Shown: positions 43,626-52,738 of the stretch, one piece after another
How positions within the stretch are numbered: the stretch's first letter is position 1
How the letters are laid out: every line of letters begins with the position of its first letter
Assembly: GCA_017452785.1 (NCBI GenBank)
Contig: JAFTLT010000006.1
Span: forward strand, 1-64,000
From: Clostridia bacterium
GTDB lineage: Bacteria; Bacillota; Clostridia; Oscillospirales; Acutalibacteraceae
Reading direction: 5' to 3'
DNA length: 64,000 nucleotides
Made by a program: the position numbers and the translations under genes
The notes under the pieces: generated by a model
Databases searched by the model: none
Told to the model about the DNA's origin: nothing
Seen by the model: the letters and a program-made list of their open reading frames with translations, nothing else

Positions 43626-45449
43626 TTATTCTTCTGTTTCAGTTTCCTTACCGTTCTCAAGATAAGCCTCACTGTCACGGTGCTTTTTGTTCATAAGATA
43701 GCCCATGAAAGCGCCCACTGCTATAACACCTGTGGGTGCCACAACAACTTCGGGGTTTTCCTTAACAGCTTCAACTGTCTTTTCGATGAAGTTCTGCTCT
43801 GTTGTCTGCTCACTGTAGGTGAATGTGGGGGAAGTTACAATATTGCCGTTGACATCGGTTGCATACACACCGTCGATGAGCTCCTCAAGATAGTCGAAAT
43901 CAAATCTGTCACCACTGCCTGAAAGACCTTCGTTTGAAGCATAGGTCGGTGCGCTGTGTGTGTCTGCATAGGTTGTGAGAATACCCTCACCTACCTGAGC
44001 TGAAGTGTTATCCTGCACTGCCGAGTCAACACTCTGGAAAACTCCGTCAATAATTGTGCTTGCTGTTTCATTTCCTGCAGGTACAATTGAGTTAACATAC
44101 TGCTCAACACTTGCAACCATGTCGTTCTGTGAATTTGAATTGTTTTCACCGTTGAGAGCAGGATTTTTTATGATAAGGAACTCATAAACTGCACTGTCGT
44201 TTCTGTCGGGTGAATTGTAATTACACTCAAGATAAACAGTTTCCTGAGCCTTTGAGGGGTCAAGGACAACACCTGTTGTTGATGAAGGTGCAACGCTGTT
44301 ACCTGCCAGCTTAAGTGTGAGATACTCTTCGCTGCTGCCGCTGAGCACACCTGCAAGAGGGAACGGAGTGAACCATATCTTAGTGCATTCCTGAGCAACC
44401 TCGATTTCATATTTCATAATATCGGTATAGAACTCCTCTTCAAGAGCGAACCAACCGTTTTTGCATGCCATATCAAAGAGCTCCTGACAGCTCATATCCA
44501 TAGCATAGTCAACGCCTGACTCGTCAAGCATGGAGTAAAGGATAAGCTTCTGGAGTGCCAGGTCATCACTGCTCTGCATAGCAACAACCAACTTAACGGG
44601 ATTAACCTGAACATCATATAAATTTGTCAGCAATGATGCATAATAAGCATAGTCAACATACTGCTTCTGTGCGGGAGTTGTAAGCTCATAAACCTCAACG
44701 GGAACTTCGTAATCGCTTGTTGCAGCCTTGATAACCTTTGCCCAATAGAAAATTTCCTCTGTTGAAGGGTTTTCGCTGACAGGAAGGTCGCTGAAGGATG
44801 TGACATAAGTCTTTGTGCAATGAATGCCGTAGCCTGTGAGTGAATCAACACCTGAGGGCACCACTGTGCCTGTGAGAGCCGAAACAATTGTAACAACTGC
44901 ACCGTCAAGACTTGTTCCCTTGGGGAAAGTTACATGTTTGCCGTAAAGAGCGTAAACTGCGTCGTACTTAATAGCCGCATAAACAACAGCAATTTCAGCT
45001 TTTGAAGCTGCTGAGTTTGCAGGCAGGCGAATGCCCTGCTCTGTGAGATATTCGCACATAATGTCGAGTTCTGTGGTCATGCCCATAGCAACAACAACAT
45101 AATACATTGCGTTTACCACTTCATCGTACCCTGCCGCAACAGTGTTTTCGTCAATTGTAAGGAGCATTGAATAATTCTTTGACTCCTCGATAAACTCTTC
45201 ATATGTATGGCTGTAGGGATAATCAGGTTTTGGAGTAATCTTTGACTGAAGAGCCGCCATGGGGTCATCTCTGATAATCATATTGTCAAGCCATGCGTAA
45301 TTATACACAGGATTTTCAGCACGCACATTACCGGGATTGACAGAAACTGTGCTGAAATATGAAATCTGACCTTCCGATGCGAAGGCAGGACAAACCGACA
45401 CTGCAAAAACCAGAGTGAGTGTCAGAAGAAAAACAAACAGTTTTTTCAT
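43626..45449 (-). CDS. Large secreted, C-terminally membrane-anchored protein
   Basis: Surface protein of 607 residues, function unknown. Seen: signal peptide (1-24), a helical central region (about 60-370) rich in YY and acidic residues with no match I know, a beta-rich segment (about 380-450, EYLTLKLAGN...YEFLIIKN) that may be a cadherin-like sandwich, a Ser/Thr/Asn-rich region, and one membrane helix near 575-592 (TGVIAVGAFMGYLMNKK) with a charged tail. AAAGGAG precedes the ATG. It is transcribed alone from 45512-45540. Confidence 0.7.
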   Translation of the reverse strand: MKKLFVFLLTLTLVFAVSVCPAFASEGQISYFSTVSVNPGNVRAENPVYNYAWLDNMIIRDDPMAALQSKITPKPDYPYSHTYEEFIEESKNYSMLLTIDENTVAAGYDEVVNAMYYVVVAMGMTTELDIMCEYLTEQGIRLPANSAASKAEIAVVYAAIKYDAVYALYGKHVTFPKGTSLDGAVVTIVSALTGTVVPSGVDSLTGYGIHCTKTYVTSFSDLPVSENPSTEEIFYWAKVIKAATSDYEVPVEVYELTTPAQKQYVDYAYYASLLTNLYDVQVNPVKLVVAMQSSDDLALQKLILYSMLDESGVDYAMDMSCQELFDMACKNGWFALEEEFYTDIMKYEIEVAQECTKIWFTPFPLAGVLSGSSEEYLTLKLAGNSVAPSSTTGVVLDPSKAQETVYLECNYNSPDRNDSAVYEFLIIKNPALNGENNSNSQNDMVASVEQYVNSIVPAGNETASTIIDGVFQSVDSAVQDNTSAQVGEGILTTYADTHSAPTYASNEGLSGSGDRFDFDYLEELIDGVYATDVNGNIVTSPTFTYSEQTTEQNFIEKTVEAVKENPEVVVAPTGVIAVGAFMGYLMNKKHRDSEAYLENGKETETEE

Positions 45450-45511
45450 TTTGGTTACTCCTTTTCCATATTGTTTATATCAAGACATAATTTCGTAATT
45501 ATACATACTAT

Positions 45512-45540
45512 ATCTTACAACTTTCTAAAAGATATGTCAA
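45512..45540 (-). promoter_or_regulatory. Promoter of surface protein gene
   Basis: TTGACA (45540-45535) and TAAGAT (45517-45512) with a 17-nt spacer on the minus strand. Confidence 0.6.
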
Positions 45541-45591
45541 CCGAAAAGGTAATATTTTTCAAATTTTTAATCTTTATTTTTCCTTAATTTC

Positions 45592-45621
45592 ACAAAAGAG
45601 ATGCCGCAAAACGACATCTCT
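45592..45621 (-). terminator. Terminator of the GntR/ABC operon
   Basis: AGAGATG (45597-45603) pairs with CATCTCT (45615-45621), followed by TTTTGTG on the minus strand. Confidence 0.72.
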
Positions 45622-45632
45622 CAGCTCAGTGT

Positions 45633-47075
45633 TTATTTTATTGTTACAATCAGGTCTTCCTCATCATCAAACACACCGGTGCAAAAATAAATACTGCTGC
45701 CGTTTGCTTCGGCACCTGCATCAAGGCTGCTTTTATAATTGCCGCAGTAAAGAGCCTTTTCGCTGTCGAAAACAGTCAGAGTAAAGCCACAGTTATAGCT
45801 AAGCTCATAATGGCCCCATAAATCTGTATCTTCTCTAGACTCATCATATTTTTTAACAGCAACAAGTCTTTCTCCGTCCCAATATATATTTGAGTCAAAA
45901 ATAGTGTAGTCAGTATAAATATCGGCTTTCTTTTCATATGAGCCGTTATTCTCTTCAAAAAGAAGAATATCATTACCTGACTGCTCGCTGTAACGGGTAA
46001 TGACAACATAGCCGTCATGTGCCGAGTGGAAGGAAACAGAGCCTTCGTTCATATCAAGCTCAAACTTCTGCAAATCTGTCATAGTTTTTTCGTCCACAAC
46101 AGTGAAGTAATATTTGCCACCCTCATTTGTGAGAAGATAAATTTTCGTTTTATCAAAGCTCGCCATCATTTCAAAGATATAATCGTCCTCACTGAGAGCA
46201 TAAACCATTTCAAGCTTATCTGCGTGCACCTTTGTGTGGACTGTATCGTTTATCAAATCCTCATCGGTGCTTCTGTCATAGGGCAGACGGTAAATGCCGT
46301 AGCCGCCGGGAATAAGGCTTGTGTCAATTTTCTCGTCGCTGTCGGGAAACTTATTATCAAATGTAAAGTATGCGGCACTGTCACAGACAGCTGAAATTGT
46401 ATTGAAAAAATAGTTGTGTGTTTTTTCCGTAATGGTTTCTATGTTTCCGCCGGCACCGTAGCTCACTGCTGCCTTAACAGTAGTGACCTCACTGTCGGGT
46501 ACGGGAATTTTGAAGAACTCACGGAACTGCTTAACTACATTATCAGCAGCCTCATAATCAGCTTCGCCGTAAATGTTAGTACATTCAGGCAGCCATAATG
46601 ATATGCCTATGGGATAATATTCATAATAATCCCTGAGTTTAAATGTTACAGTTACGGGATTATCAAGGCTATCCTTTGTCAATTCATCAAAGTCGTCCTG
46701 AAGCTTTTTTCTTTCCTCAGTGATTTTTTTATCATTTCTGACAGAGGAGCCGAAATCAGGGTAACTGACTGTTGAAAGCCATATGCTGTCATAATCAGGT
46801 CCGCCCTCATATTTCCAGCCAAAATCATAATAGGTAAAATCTGTCTCAGCCGTAACCTTGCCATCATTTATGCTGCAGACACTTTTCCACCGGGCATCAT
46901 CTAAATGTATATTTCTCGTCACATCAATGCCGTCTGCATATTTTATATCGCCGTAAACAGTGCTTTCTGCAAAAATCACATTATCCTGCTCTTTATAGGC
47001 ATCTGCAAACGTCCACACTGCACCCGACATGAGCAGTACGGCAAACAGGAGAAATATTGCAAGAGCTTTTTTCAT
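45633..47075 (-). CDS. Exported protein of unknown function in GntR/ABC operon
   Basis: Protein of 480 residues with a signal peptide or N-terminal anchor (1-24) and a mostly beta-rich, acidic extracytoplasmic part with repeated Tyr/Asp motifs (for example KVHADKLEMVYALSEDDYIF), which may form a propeller-like fold; I recognise no family. The ATG at 47075 follows GGGGAGGT; its start lies 2 nt after the ATPase stop. As last gene of a GntR-controlled ABC operon, it may be an external sensor or accessory part of the transporter. Confidence 0.65.
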   Translation of the reverse strand: MKKALAIFLLFAVLLMSGAVWTFADAYKEQDNVIFAESTVYGDIKYADGIDVTRNIHLDDARWKSVCSINDGKVTAETDFTYYDFGWKYEGGPDYDSIWLSTVSYPDFGSSVRNDKKITEERKKLQDDFDELTKDSLDNPVTVTFKLRDYYEYYPIGISLWLPECTNIYGEADYEAADNVVKQFREFFKIPVPDSEVTTVKAAVSYGAGGNIETITEKTHNYFFNTISAVCDSAAYFTFDNKFPDSDEKIDTSLIPGGYGIYRLPYDRSTDEDLINDTVHTKVHADKLEMVYALSEDDYIFEMMASFDKTKIYLLTNEGGKYYFTVVDEKTMTDLQKFELDMNEGSVSFHSAHDGYVVITRYSEQSGNDILLFEENNGSYEKKADIYTDYTIFDSNIYWDGERLVAVKKYDESREDTDLWGHYELSYNCGFTLTVFDSEKALYCGNYKSSLDAGAEANGSSIYFCTGVFDDEEDLIVTIK

Positions 47076-47077
47076 AG

Positions 47078-47809
47078 TCATACCTCCCCGTCTGTCAGGT
47101 CATTCAGAGCCTTGCTGACTCTGTCAGAACGATAGTTATATGCCCTCTTGACATAGGAAACAAGATTATCCCCCTTTTCCATAAGCTCAAGAGTGGACAC
47201 ATCTCCGATAATTTCACCTGAGCGTATAAGCACCGCCCTACCGATAAAATCCGAGACCTCTTCAATAAGATGAGTTGAAAGAATAACCGTTTCATTTTCT
47301 CCCAGTATGCCGAGGAGCACCTTATAGAAATCCTCACGGTTGAATATGTCGTTGCCTGCAAAGGCTTCATCAATGAGAATGTAGTCTGCCCCCTGAGACA
47401 GAGCCATTATAACCTCAAACTGATTTTTCTGACCCAGAGAGAAGCTCCTCAAAGGTTTGTCGGGCAGCGAGAAAAACTCCATAAGAGACTTAAATCGTTT
47501 ATCCGAAAACGAAGGAAAATGCTCCTTGTAGAAATCTCTGTGTGCCGAAGGCGTCAGATTAGGAATAAATGAATGCTCAGCCGTTGCAAAAGAGAGTTTA
47601 TCTATATTTTTTTCGCTTATGCTTTCACCGTCAAGGGTTATAGAGCCCTCAAACTTTATGAGCTTCAGCATTGATTTTAAAAGTGTGGTTTTGCCTGCGC
47701 CGTTTTCACCAAAAAGACCAACTATTTCGCCCCTTGGAAAGCTGATGCTTACATCCGAGAGAGCCTGCTTCGAGCCGTAGCTTTTACTTACATTTTTTAT
47801 TTCAAGCAT
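47078..47809 (-). CDS. ABC transporter ATPase (YtrB-like)
   Basis: Cytoplasmic ATPase of 243 residues. Seen: Walker A GENGAGKTT, a degenerate signature SFSLGQKNQ, Walker B YILIDEAFAGND and switch His in STHLIEEVSD. The start at 47809 follows AAGGAGG by 9 nt; the longer frame belongs to an overlap with the upstream gene and has no support. Together with the two membrane proteins upstream it makes an ABC-2-type transporter controlled by the GntR regulator, as in ytr and bcr-type envelope-stress operons. Cargo unknown. Confidence 0.88.
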   Translation of the reverse strand: MLEIKNVSKSYGSKQALSDVSISFPRGEIVGLFGENGAGKTTLLKSMLKLIKFEGSITLDGESISEKNIDKLSFATAEHSFIPNLTPSAHRDFYKEHFPSFSDKRFKSLMEFFSLPDKPLRSFSLGQKNQFEVIMALSQGADYILIDEAFAGNDIFNREDFYKVLLGILGENETVILSTHLIEEVSDFIGRAVLIRSGEIIGDVSTLELMEKGDNLVSYVKRAYNYRSDRVSKALNDLTDGEV

Positions 47810-47823
47810 AGTTATTATCCTCC

Positions 47824-48303
47824 TTAAAATATCCTTACAAATTCTTCCGGTACTATACTGATGTATTCCATAAAGCACACCGCCACAAGTCCCGCCATAA
47901 CCGCAAGACATATTAACGATATAACGGCCGAGCCTGAAAGACAGCGTTTATAAAGCTCGCTTCTTTTCGGAAGTCTCTTCATAAGATAAATGCTTTTTGA
48001 GTGCTGATAGTGATAAAAATATCTGTAAACTGCCGTAATTACAGCGAATATGAACACAAGAGCAAATGACTGAAACTCACCGAGCAGACTGACAAAGGTC
48101 GGTACCTTATAAAATGCAGTTTCCTCAATTATTCTCACGCCGTCTATGTATTCTTGGGTGACCGATTCGAGAGCTAAGTTCAGGCCTGCACGAAACATAA
48201 GAAAAGCCCAGCCCGAAAGAAGCATGCACATCAGAGCCGTGATTATTATCTCAGGTCTGTAATCATAACCGAGAGGATAATACTTTTCAAGCTTCTTTTT
48301 CAT
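47824..48303 (-). CDS. ABC-2-type membrane subunit, short
   Basis: Membrane protein of 159 residues with three hydrophobic segments (about 22-42, 76-96, 130-150). Start: ATG at 48303, with AGAGGTG upstream; an ATG one codon earlier is equally possible. It overlaps the preceding membrane gene by about 17 nt. No family motif, but its position between a membrane subunit and the ATPase indicates a transporter subunit. Confidence 0.65.
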   Translation of the reverse strand: MKKKLEKYYPLGYDYRPEIIITALMCMLLSGWAFLMFRAGLNLALESVTQEYIDGVRIIEETAFYKVPTFVSLLGEFQSFALVFIFAVITAVYRYFYHYQHSKSIYLMKRLPKRSELYKRCLSGSAVISLICLAVMAGLVAVCFMEYISIVPEEFVRIF

Positions 48304-49018
48304 CATAATCACCTCTCATTGTCCGCCACAGCGACGAAATTATCACAAGCACCGCCCACACAGCCGGCAACACCTTTGTGCCCGCATCGTCACCCGAAGC
48401 AAAGCCCACAAGAACAATTGCTGTCATAATCACGAGGGAAAAGGCTATTTTTCCTCGTCTTTGCATATAAGGAAAAAGTGCCGAGGATGCCCCCATAGCC
48501 AGAACCCATATTATGTTTCTTACAAGATTCACCGTATCACTCAGCGGCAAAAGTGCACCTAAAAAGTCGTTGCGATAAAAAGACAGCATCAGCATCTGAT
48601 TTGTGTAAATTTTCTCAGGCACATCGCTTAAATATAACTGCATAAGAACTCTTATTATGACGATTTCACAAAACCAGAACATAGCGTAAAACATTGTGTT
48701 GGCAGAAAACTGCATTAAATAGACTTTCTTTTCTTTTATTCTCAGCCTTCTCAGGGTGTAGCCCTGCTTGCCTGAAAACTCACTTCCCGCATAACAGAGA
48801 ATTGCCGTCAGCAGCACAAACGCCACACCGAAAACAATAAATAAGCCGCTTTCTTGTAAGGTTTCCTCCACGCCGGCAAACTTGTGAGGCATATTAATTT
48901 TCTCCCATGTTCTCAGGAACAGCACCGTCTGCACTGCCGCCATAGCTGTCATAAGCAAAATAAATTTGTAAATACTGCTTCTGATATAAATCATAAAAAC
49001 CGATAAATATTTCTTCAA
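48287..49018 (-). CDS. ABC-2-type membrane subunit
   Basis: Membrane protein of 243 residues with about six hydrophobic segments. Start choice: a TTG at 49018 lies 6 nt after GAGGTG, the best ribosome site; a GTG at 49027 is inside that site. It starts just past the GntR stop. Likely permease of the operon. It carries no motif that tells the cargo. Confidence 0.68.
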   Translation of the reverse strand: MKKYLSVFMIYIRSSIYKFILLMTAMAAVQTVLFLRTWEKINMPHKFAGVEETLQESGLFIVFGVAFVLLTAILCYAGSEFSGKQGYTLRRLRIKEKKVYLMQFSANTMFYAMFWFCEIVIIRVLMQLYLSDVPEKIYTNQMLMLSFYRNDFLGALLPLSDTVNLVRNIIWVLAMGASSALFPYMQRRGKIAFSLVIMTAIVLVGFASGDDAGTKVLPAVWAVLVIISSLWRTMRGDYDEKEA

Positions 49019-49028
49019 GTCAATCACC

Positions 49029-49400
49029 TCAATCCCAATATTCGCTGATAAGTGCGAAGGCTTCTTCTTTTGTCACGCCCATCTGCTTTAAGGTACGCAC
49101 CGCATTCTCAGCATCGGCATGAAGTACCTCCTGCCTGATTTTCTTTATTTTCTCCTGTGTCAGTGCCATATTACTTTTTGCACCGCTGTGAGAAACAATA
49201 AGTCCTTCATCCTCAAGCATTTTATATGATTTCTGCACAGTGTTAGGGTTGACGCCAAGAAGTGCCGACAGCATTCTTCTTGAGGGAAGCTCGTCACCGT
49301 CTTTAACTGAACCTGCTATTACTCCCCTTTTGATATGAAGCAGAATCTGCAGATAAATAGGTGAAGAGTCTTCCATAATAAAATTATCGAAACTGATCAA
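49029..49400 (-). CDS. GntR-family regulator, YtrA type
   Basis: Short one-domain regulator of 123 residues: winged helix DELPSRRMLSALLGVNPNTV and QKSYKMLEDEGLI, plus a C-terminal dimer helix, as in the YtrA subfamily that controls ABC transporter operons. The start is TTG at 49400 with AAAGGCGGTG upstream; an internal ATG lacks a ribosome site. Two perfect palindromes in its promoter region (49427-49444, 49453-49476) are the likely autoregulatory sites. Confidence 0.88.
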   Translation of the reverse strand: MISFDNFIMEDSSPIYLQILLHIKRGVIAGSVKDGDELPSRRMLSALLGVNPNTVQKSYKMLEDEGLIVSHSGAKSNMALTQEKIKKIRQEVLHADAENAVRTLKQMGVTKEEAFALISEYWD

Positions 49401-49426
49401 AAAATAACACCGCCTTTCTCAAAAGT

Positions 49427-49444
49427 GTATTAGTTGACTAATAC
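49427..49444 (-). promoter_or_regulatory. GntR operator 2
   Basis: GTATTAGT-2nt-ACTAATAC, perfect 8-bp arms, in the start region of the transcript just before the regulator gene. Confidence 0.7.
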
Positions 49445-49452
49445 GGTTTACA

Positions 49453-49486
49453 ACTGTATTATACATATAATACAGTTCATTGTCAA
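49453..49486 (-). promoter_or_regulatory. Promoter with GntR operator 1 over the -10
   Basis: TTGACA (49486-49481) and TATAAT (49463-49458), 17-nt spacer. A palindrome with 11-bp perfect arms (49453-49463/49466-49476, ACTGTATTATA) covers the -10 and most of the spacer, so a bound repressor would exclude RNA polymerase. Confidence 0.82.
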
Positions 49487-49491
49487 TAGTT

Positions 49492-49532
49492 TTTCAAAAA
49501 AAATAAAGAACACCCTTTAACGGATGTCCTTT
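49492..49532 (-). terminator. Terminator of hisS-aspS operon
   Basis: AAAGAACACCC (49505-49515) pairs with GGATGTCCTTT (49522-49532) with two G-U pairs; a long T-run follows on the minus strand. Confidence 0.75.
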
Positions 49533-49561
49533 ATGGAAAGAAATGTATTTACGAAAAGAAT

Positions 49562-51346
49562 TTATTCATCTTTAGCCACAACACCAATGCCAAGCATTTC
49601 AAGCTGATCATTGTCAACAAGAGCAGGGCATTCTGTCATGGGCTCGCTTGCATTCTGAACCTTGGGGAATGCAATGCAGTCACGCAGTGTTTCAAGGCGA
49701 AGCATCTGCATAATAAGTCTGTCAAGACCAAGACCGATACCGCCGTGAGGAGGTGCACCGAATCTGAATGCATCTGTGAGGAAGCCGAACTTCTCGTGTG
49801 CTTCTTCATCGCTGAGACCGAGAAGATTGAAAATTCTCTTCTGAAGGTCGGGGTTAGTGATTCTGATTGAACCGCTTGCAAGCTCAATGCCGTTGAGCAC
49901 AAGGTCATAGGCGTTAGCTCTGACCTTAGCCTTATCTGTTTCAAGATATTCAAGGCACTCTTCAAGAGGAGCTGTGAACGGATGATGCATTGCAACAAAC
50001 TGCTGAAGCTCTTCGTCCCAATCGAAGAAGGGGAACTCAACAACCCAGAGAAGGTTATATTTATCCTGAGGAATAATGTCAAGCTTCTTTGCAACAGTCT
50101 GTCTGAGAGCACCCAGTACGCTGAGAACTGTATTGGTTTTGTCAGCAACAATAAGGATAACGTCACCGTTTTCAGCACCGCACTTAGCCATAATAGCTTT
50201 CATTTCATCCTCTGTCATAAACTTAGCAAATGATGAAGCAACTGTGCCGTCTTCGCCTATTCTTGCCCATGCAAGACCCTTTGCACCGATACCTCTTACA
50301 AATTCTGTGAGCTTGTCAACTTCTTTTCTTGTCAGAGTGCTGAATGCATTCTTAGCTGTGATAGCTGAAACTCTGCCGCCGTTTTCAATAGCACCTGTGA
50401 ATACACCGAAGCCACAGTCCTTTACTTCTTCGCTAAGGTCTGTGATTTCCATAGCATATCTTGTGTCAGGCTTGTCTGAGCCGTAACGCTCCATAGCCTC
50501 TTTATATGTGAGTCTGGGAAGAGGTGTTTCGATATCAACACCGAGAGCTTCCTTAAACACTCTCTTCATAAAGCCTTCGATAAGGCCGAGAATATCTTCC
50601 ATTTCGATGAAGCTCATTTCAATATCTATCTGTGTGAATTCAGGCTGACGGTCTGCACGGAGGTCTTCATCACGGAAGCAACGTGCAATCTGCATATATC
50701 TATCGAAGCCTGCAACCATTGAGAGCTGCTTATAAAGCTGAGGTGACTGAGGCAGAGCATAGAATGAGCCCTTGTGAATTCTTGAGGGCACAAGGAAGTC
50801 ACGAGCACCTTCGGGAGTTGATTTAACGAGAATGGGAGTTTCAATCTCAATAAAGCCGTTATCATCGAAGTAGTCACGGATAATCTTTGTGATTCTGTGG
50901 CGCATAAGAATATTCTTTTGAAGGTCAGGGCGGCGAAGGTCAAGATAACGGTACTTAAGTCTCGTCAGCTCTGAAGTCTGGCAATTTTCCACAATCTCAA
51001 AGGGAGGTGTTTCACTCTTGCCGAGCACACGAAGGTCTGTGACGAAAATTTCAACCTCACCTGTGGGAATTTCCATATTCTTTGAGCTTCTCTCTCTTAC
51101 GGTACCCTTAGCCATGAGGACATATTCGCTTCTGACTGTGAAAGCCTTGTCGAAAACTTCCTTTGCTGTTGTGTCGTCAAATGCAAGCTGAACTATACCT
51201 GTTCTGTCACGAAGGTCAACGAAGATAAGAGCACCAAGGTCTCTTTGTCTCTGCACCCAACCTGCTACAACAACCTCTCTGCCGCAATCCTTAGCTGTGA
51301 AGTTGCCGCAGTAATCTGTTCTTTTAAGTCCTGTCATAAAATCCAT
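49562..51346 (-). CDS. aspS: Aspartyl-tRNA synthetase
   Basis: Class II synthetase of bacterial type, 594 residues. Seen: N-terminal OB-fold anticodon domain (about 1-110), motif 2 FRDEDLRADRQPEFTQID, the bacterial GAD insertion (about 290-410) and motif 3 GAPPHGGIGLGLDRLIM. AAAGGA lies 10 nt before the ATG. It follows hisS by 17 nt and shares its transcript and T-box. Whether it also charges tRNA-Asn cannot be told here. Confidence 0.97.
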   Translation of the reverse strand: MDFMTGLKRTDYCGNFTAKDCGREVVVAGWVQRQRDLGALIFVDLRDRTGIVQLAFDDTTAKEVFDKAFTVRSEYVLMAKGTVRERSSKNMEIPTGEVEIFVTDLRVLGKSETPPFEIVENCQTSELTRLKYRYLDLRRPDLQKNILMRHRITKIIRDYFDDNGFIEIETPILVKSTPEGARDFLVPSRIHKGSFYALPQSPQLYKQLSMVAGFDRYMQIARCFRDEDLRADRQPEFTQIDIEMSFIEMEDILGLIEGFMKRVFKEALGVDIETPLPRLTYKEAMERYGSDKPDTRYAMEITDLSEEVKDCGFGVFTGAIENGGRVSAITAKNAFSTLTRKEVDKLTEFVRGIGAKGLAWARIGEDGTVASSFAKFMTEDEMKAIMAKCGAENGDVILIVADKTNTVLSVLGALRQTVAKKLDIIPQDKYNLLWVVEFPFFDWDEELQQFVAMHHPFTAPLEECLEYLETDKAKVRANAYDLVLNGIELASGSIRITNPDLQKRIFNLLGLSDEEAHEKFGFLTDAFRFGAPPHGGIGLGLDRLIMQMLRLETLRDCIAFPKVQNASEPMTECPALVDNDQLEMLGIGVVAKDE

Positions 51347-51363
51347 AACTGTATATTCCTTTC

Positions 51364-52686
51364 TTACATAAGTGTTGATATGTCAAGTCCTTCAACCTCA
51401 AAGCCCTTAAGGGAATCGTTGATTGAAAGTCTCATAATTTCTTCTGCAATATCATCAATATTCATTTCAGTTTCGCTGCCGTCTTCCATATTCTTGACCT
51501 TAGCTACACCTGCTTCAATTTCGCTGTCGCCGAGAACAACCGTATAAGCTGCGCCGATTTTGTTTGCGTACTTCATCTGTGCCTTGACACTTCTGCCAAC
51601 AATATCAAACTGAGCATGCATGCCGTTACCTCTGACATCAGATGCAATCTGTGAAGCCTTAAGAGTTGCACCTTCACCCATTGATGCGATATAGAGGTCG
51701 CATTTAGCTTCGGGCGGGAACTCAATTCCCTGTGCCTGCATTAAGAGAAGCAGTCTTTCCATACCCATTGCAAAGCCTAATGCAGGAGTGTGGTTGCCAC
51801 CGATTTCCTCGACAAGACCGTCATATCTGCCGCCACCGCAAACGGTACCCTGAGCACCGATTTCAGTTGAAACGAACTCAAACACTGTCTTGGTGTAATA
51901 ATCGAGACCTCTTACAATTGAGGGGTTAACCTCGTAGGGAATATTCATTGCATCGAGGTACTGCTGAACCTTCTGGAAGTGGTCGTGACACTCGTCACAG
52001 AGATAGTCTGTCACCTTCGGTGCGTCCTTGGCGATTTCTGAGCAGACAGGGCTCTTGCAGTCGAGAATTCTCATGGGGTTTCTCTCAAGTCTGCCAAGAC
52101 AGGTGCCGCAAAGCTCGTCCTTTTTGCTCTCGAAGTATTCCTGAAGTGCCTTGTGATAGTTCTTTCTGCATTCGGGACAGCCGATGGAGTTAATCTGAAT
52201 CTTGAGATTCTTCACATCAAGGAATGCGAAGATATCGTTTACAAGTGAGATAAGCTCCGCATCAGCAGCAGGTGAAGCAGTGCCGAAGCACTCACAGCCG
52301 AACTGATGGAACTCTCTGAGTCTGCCTGCCTGAGGCTTTTCATAGCGGTAACAGGAGATGAGGTAGCAAACCTTCTGAGGCTGAGCCTCATTGAAAAGAC
52401 CGTGCTCAATATATGAACGCACAACACCTGCAGTGCCTTCGGGGCGAAGTGTGATTGAACGGCCGCCCTTATCCTCAAAGGTATACATTTCCTTCTGAAC
52501 AACGTCGGTGGTATCACCTACACCTCTCTGGAAAAGCTCCGTGTGCTCAAAAACTGGCACTCTTATCTCTTTGTAGCCGTAATTTTTTGCAATTTCGAGA
52601 ACTGACTGTTCAACGAACTGAATCTTGTAGCTCTCTGAGGGCAGCGTATCCTGTGTGCCCTTGATTGATTTTGTAACTAATGCCAT
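51364..52686 (-). CDS. hisS: Histidyl-tRNA synthetase
   Basis: Class II synthetase of 440 residues. Seen: motif 1 region near the N-terminus, motif 2 YRYEKPQAGRLREFHQFGCE, histidine motifs RGLDYYTKTVFE and GGGRYDGLVEEIGG, motif 3 ALGFAMGMERLL, and the C-terminal anticodon domain. An unusual feature is a cluster of cysteines (CPECRKN, CGTC, CDEC) around 168-232, a likely zinc site seen in some clostridial HisRS. GGAGG precedes the ATG. The T-box leader lies 0.6 kb upstream, with a DUF2695 gene between. Confidence 0.97.
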   Translation of the reverse strand: MALVTKSIKGTQDTLPSESYKIQFVEQSVLEIAKNYGYKEIRVPVFEHTELFQRGVGDTTDVVQKEMYTFEDKGGRSITLRPEGTAGVVRSYIEHGLFNEAQPQKVCYLISCYRYEKPQAGRLREFHQFGCECFGTASPAADAELISLVNDIFAFLDVKNLKIQINSIGCPECRKNYHKALQEYFESKKDELCGTCLGRLERNPMRILDCKSPVCSEIAKDAPKVTDYLCDECHDHFQKVQQYLDAMNIPYEVNPSIVRGLDYYTKTVFEFVSTEIGAQGTVCGGGRYDGLVEEIGGNHTPALGFAMGMERLLLLMQAQGIEFPPEAKCDLYIASMGEGATLKASQIASDVRGNGMHAQFDIVGRSVKAQMKYANKIGAAYTVVLGDSEIEAGVAKVKNMEDGSETEMNIDDIAEEIMRLSINDSLKGFEVEGLDISTLM

Positions 52687-52738
52687 TATTTATCCTCCAT
52701 AGTAGTAATATATAAATTGAATAATCTGCGTCTTTTGG

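Noticed and set aside
47810-47911. N-terminal extension of the ABC ATPase
   Set aside because: It overlaps the upstream membrane gene in another frame; AAGGAGG marks the start at 47809.
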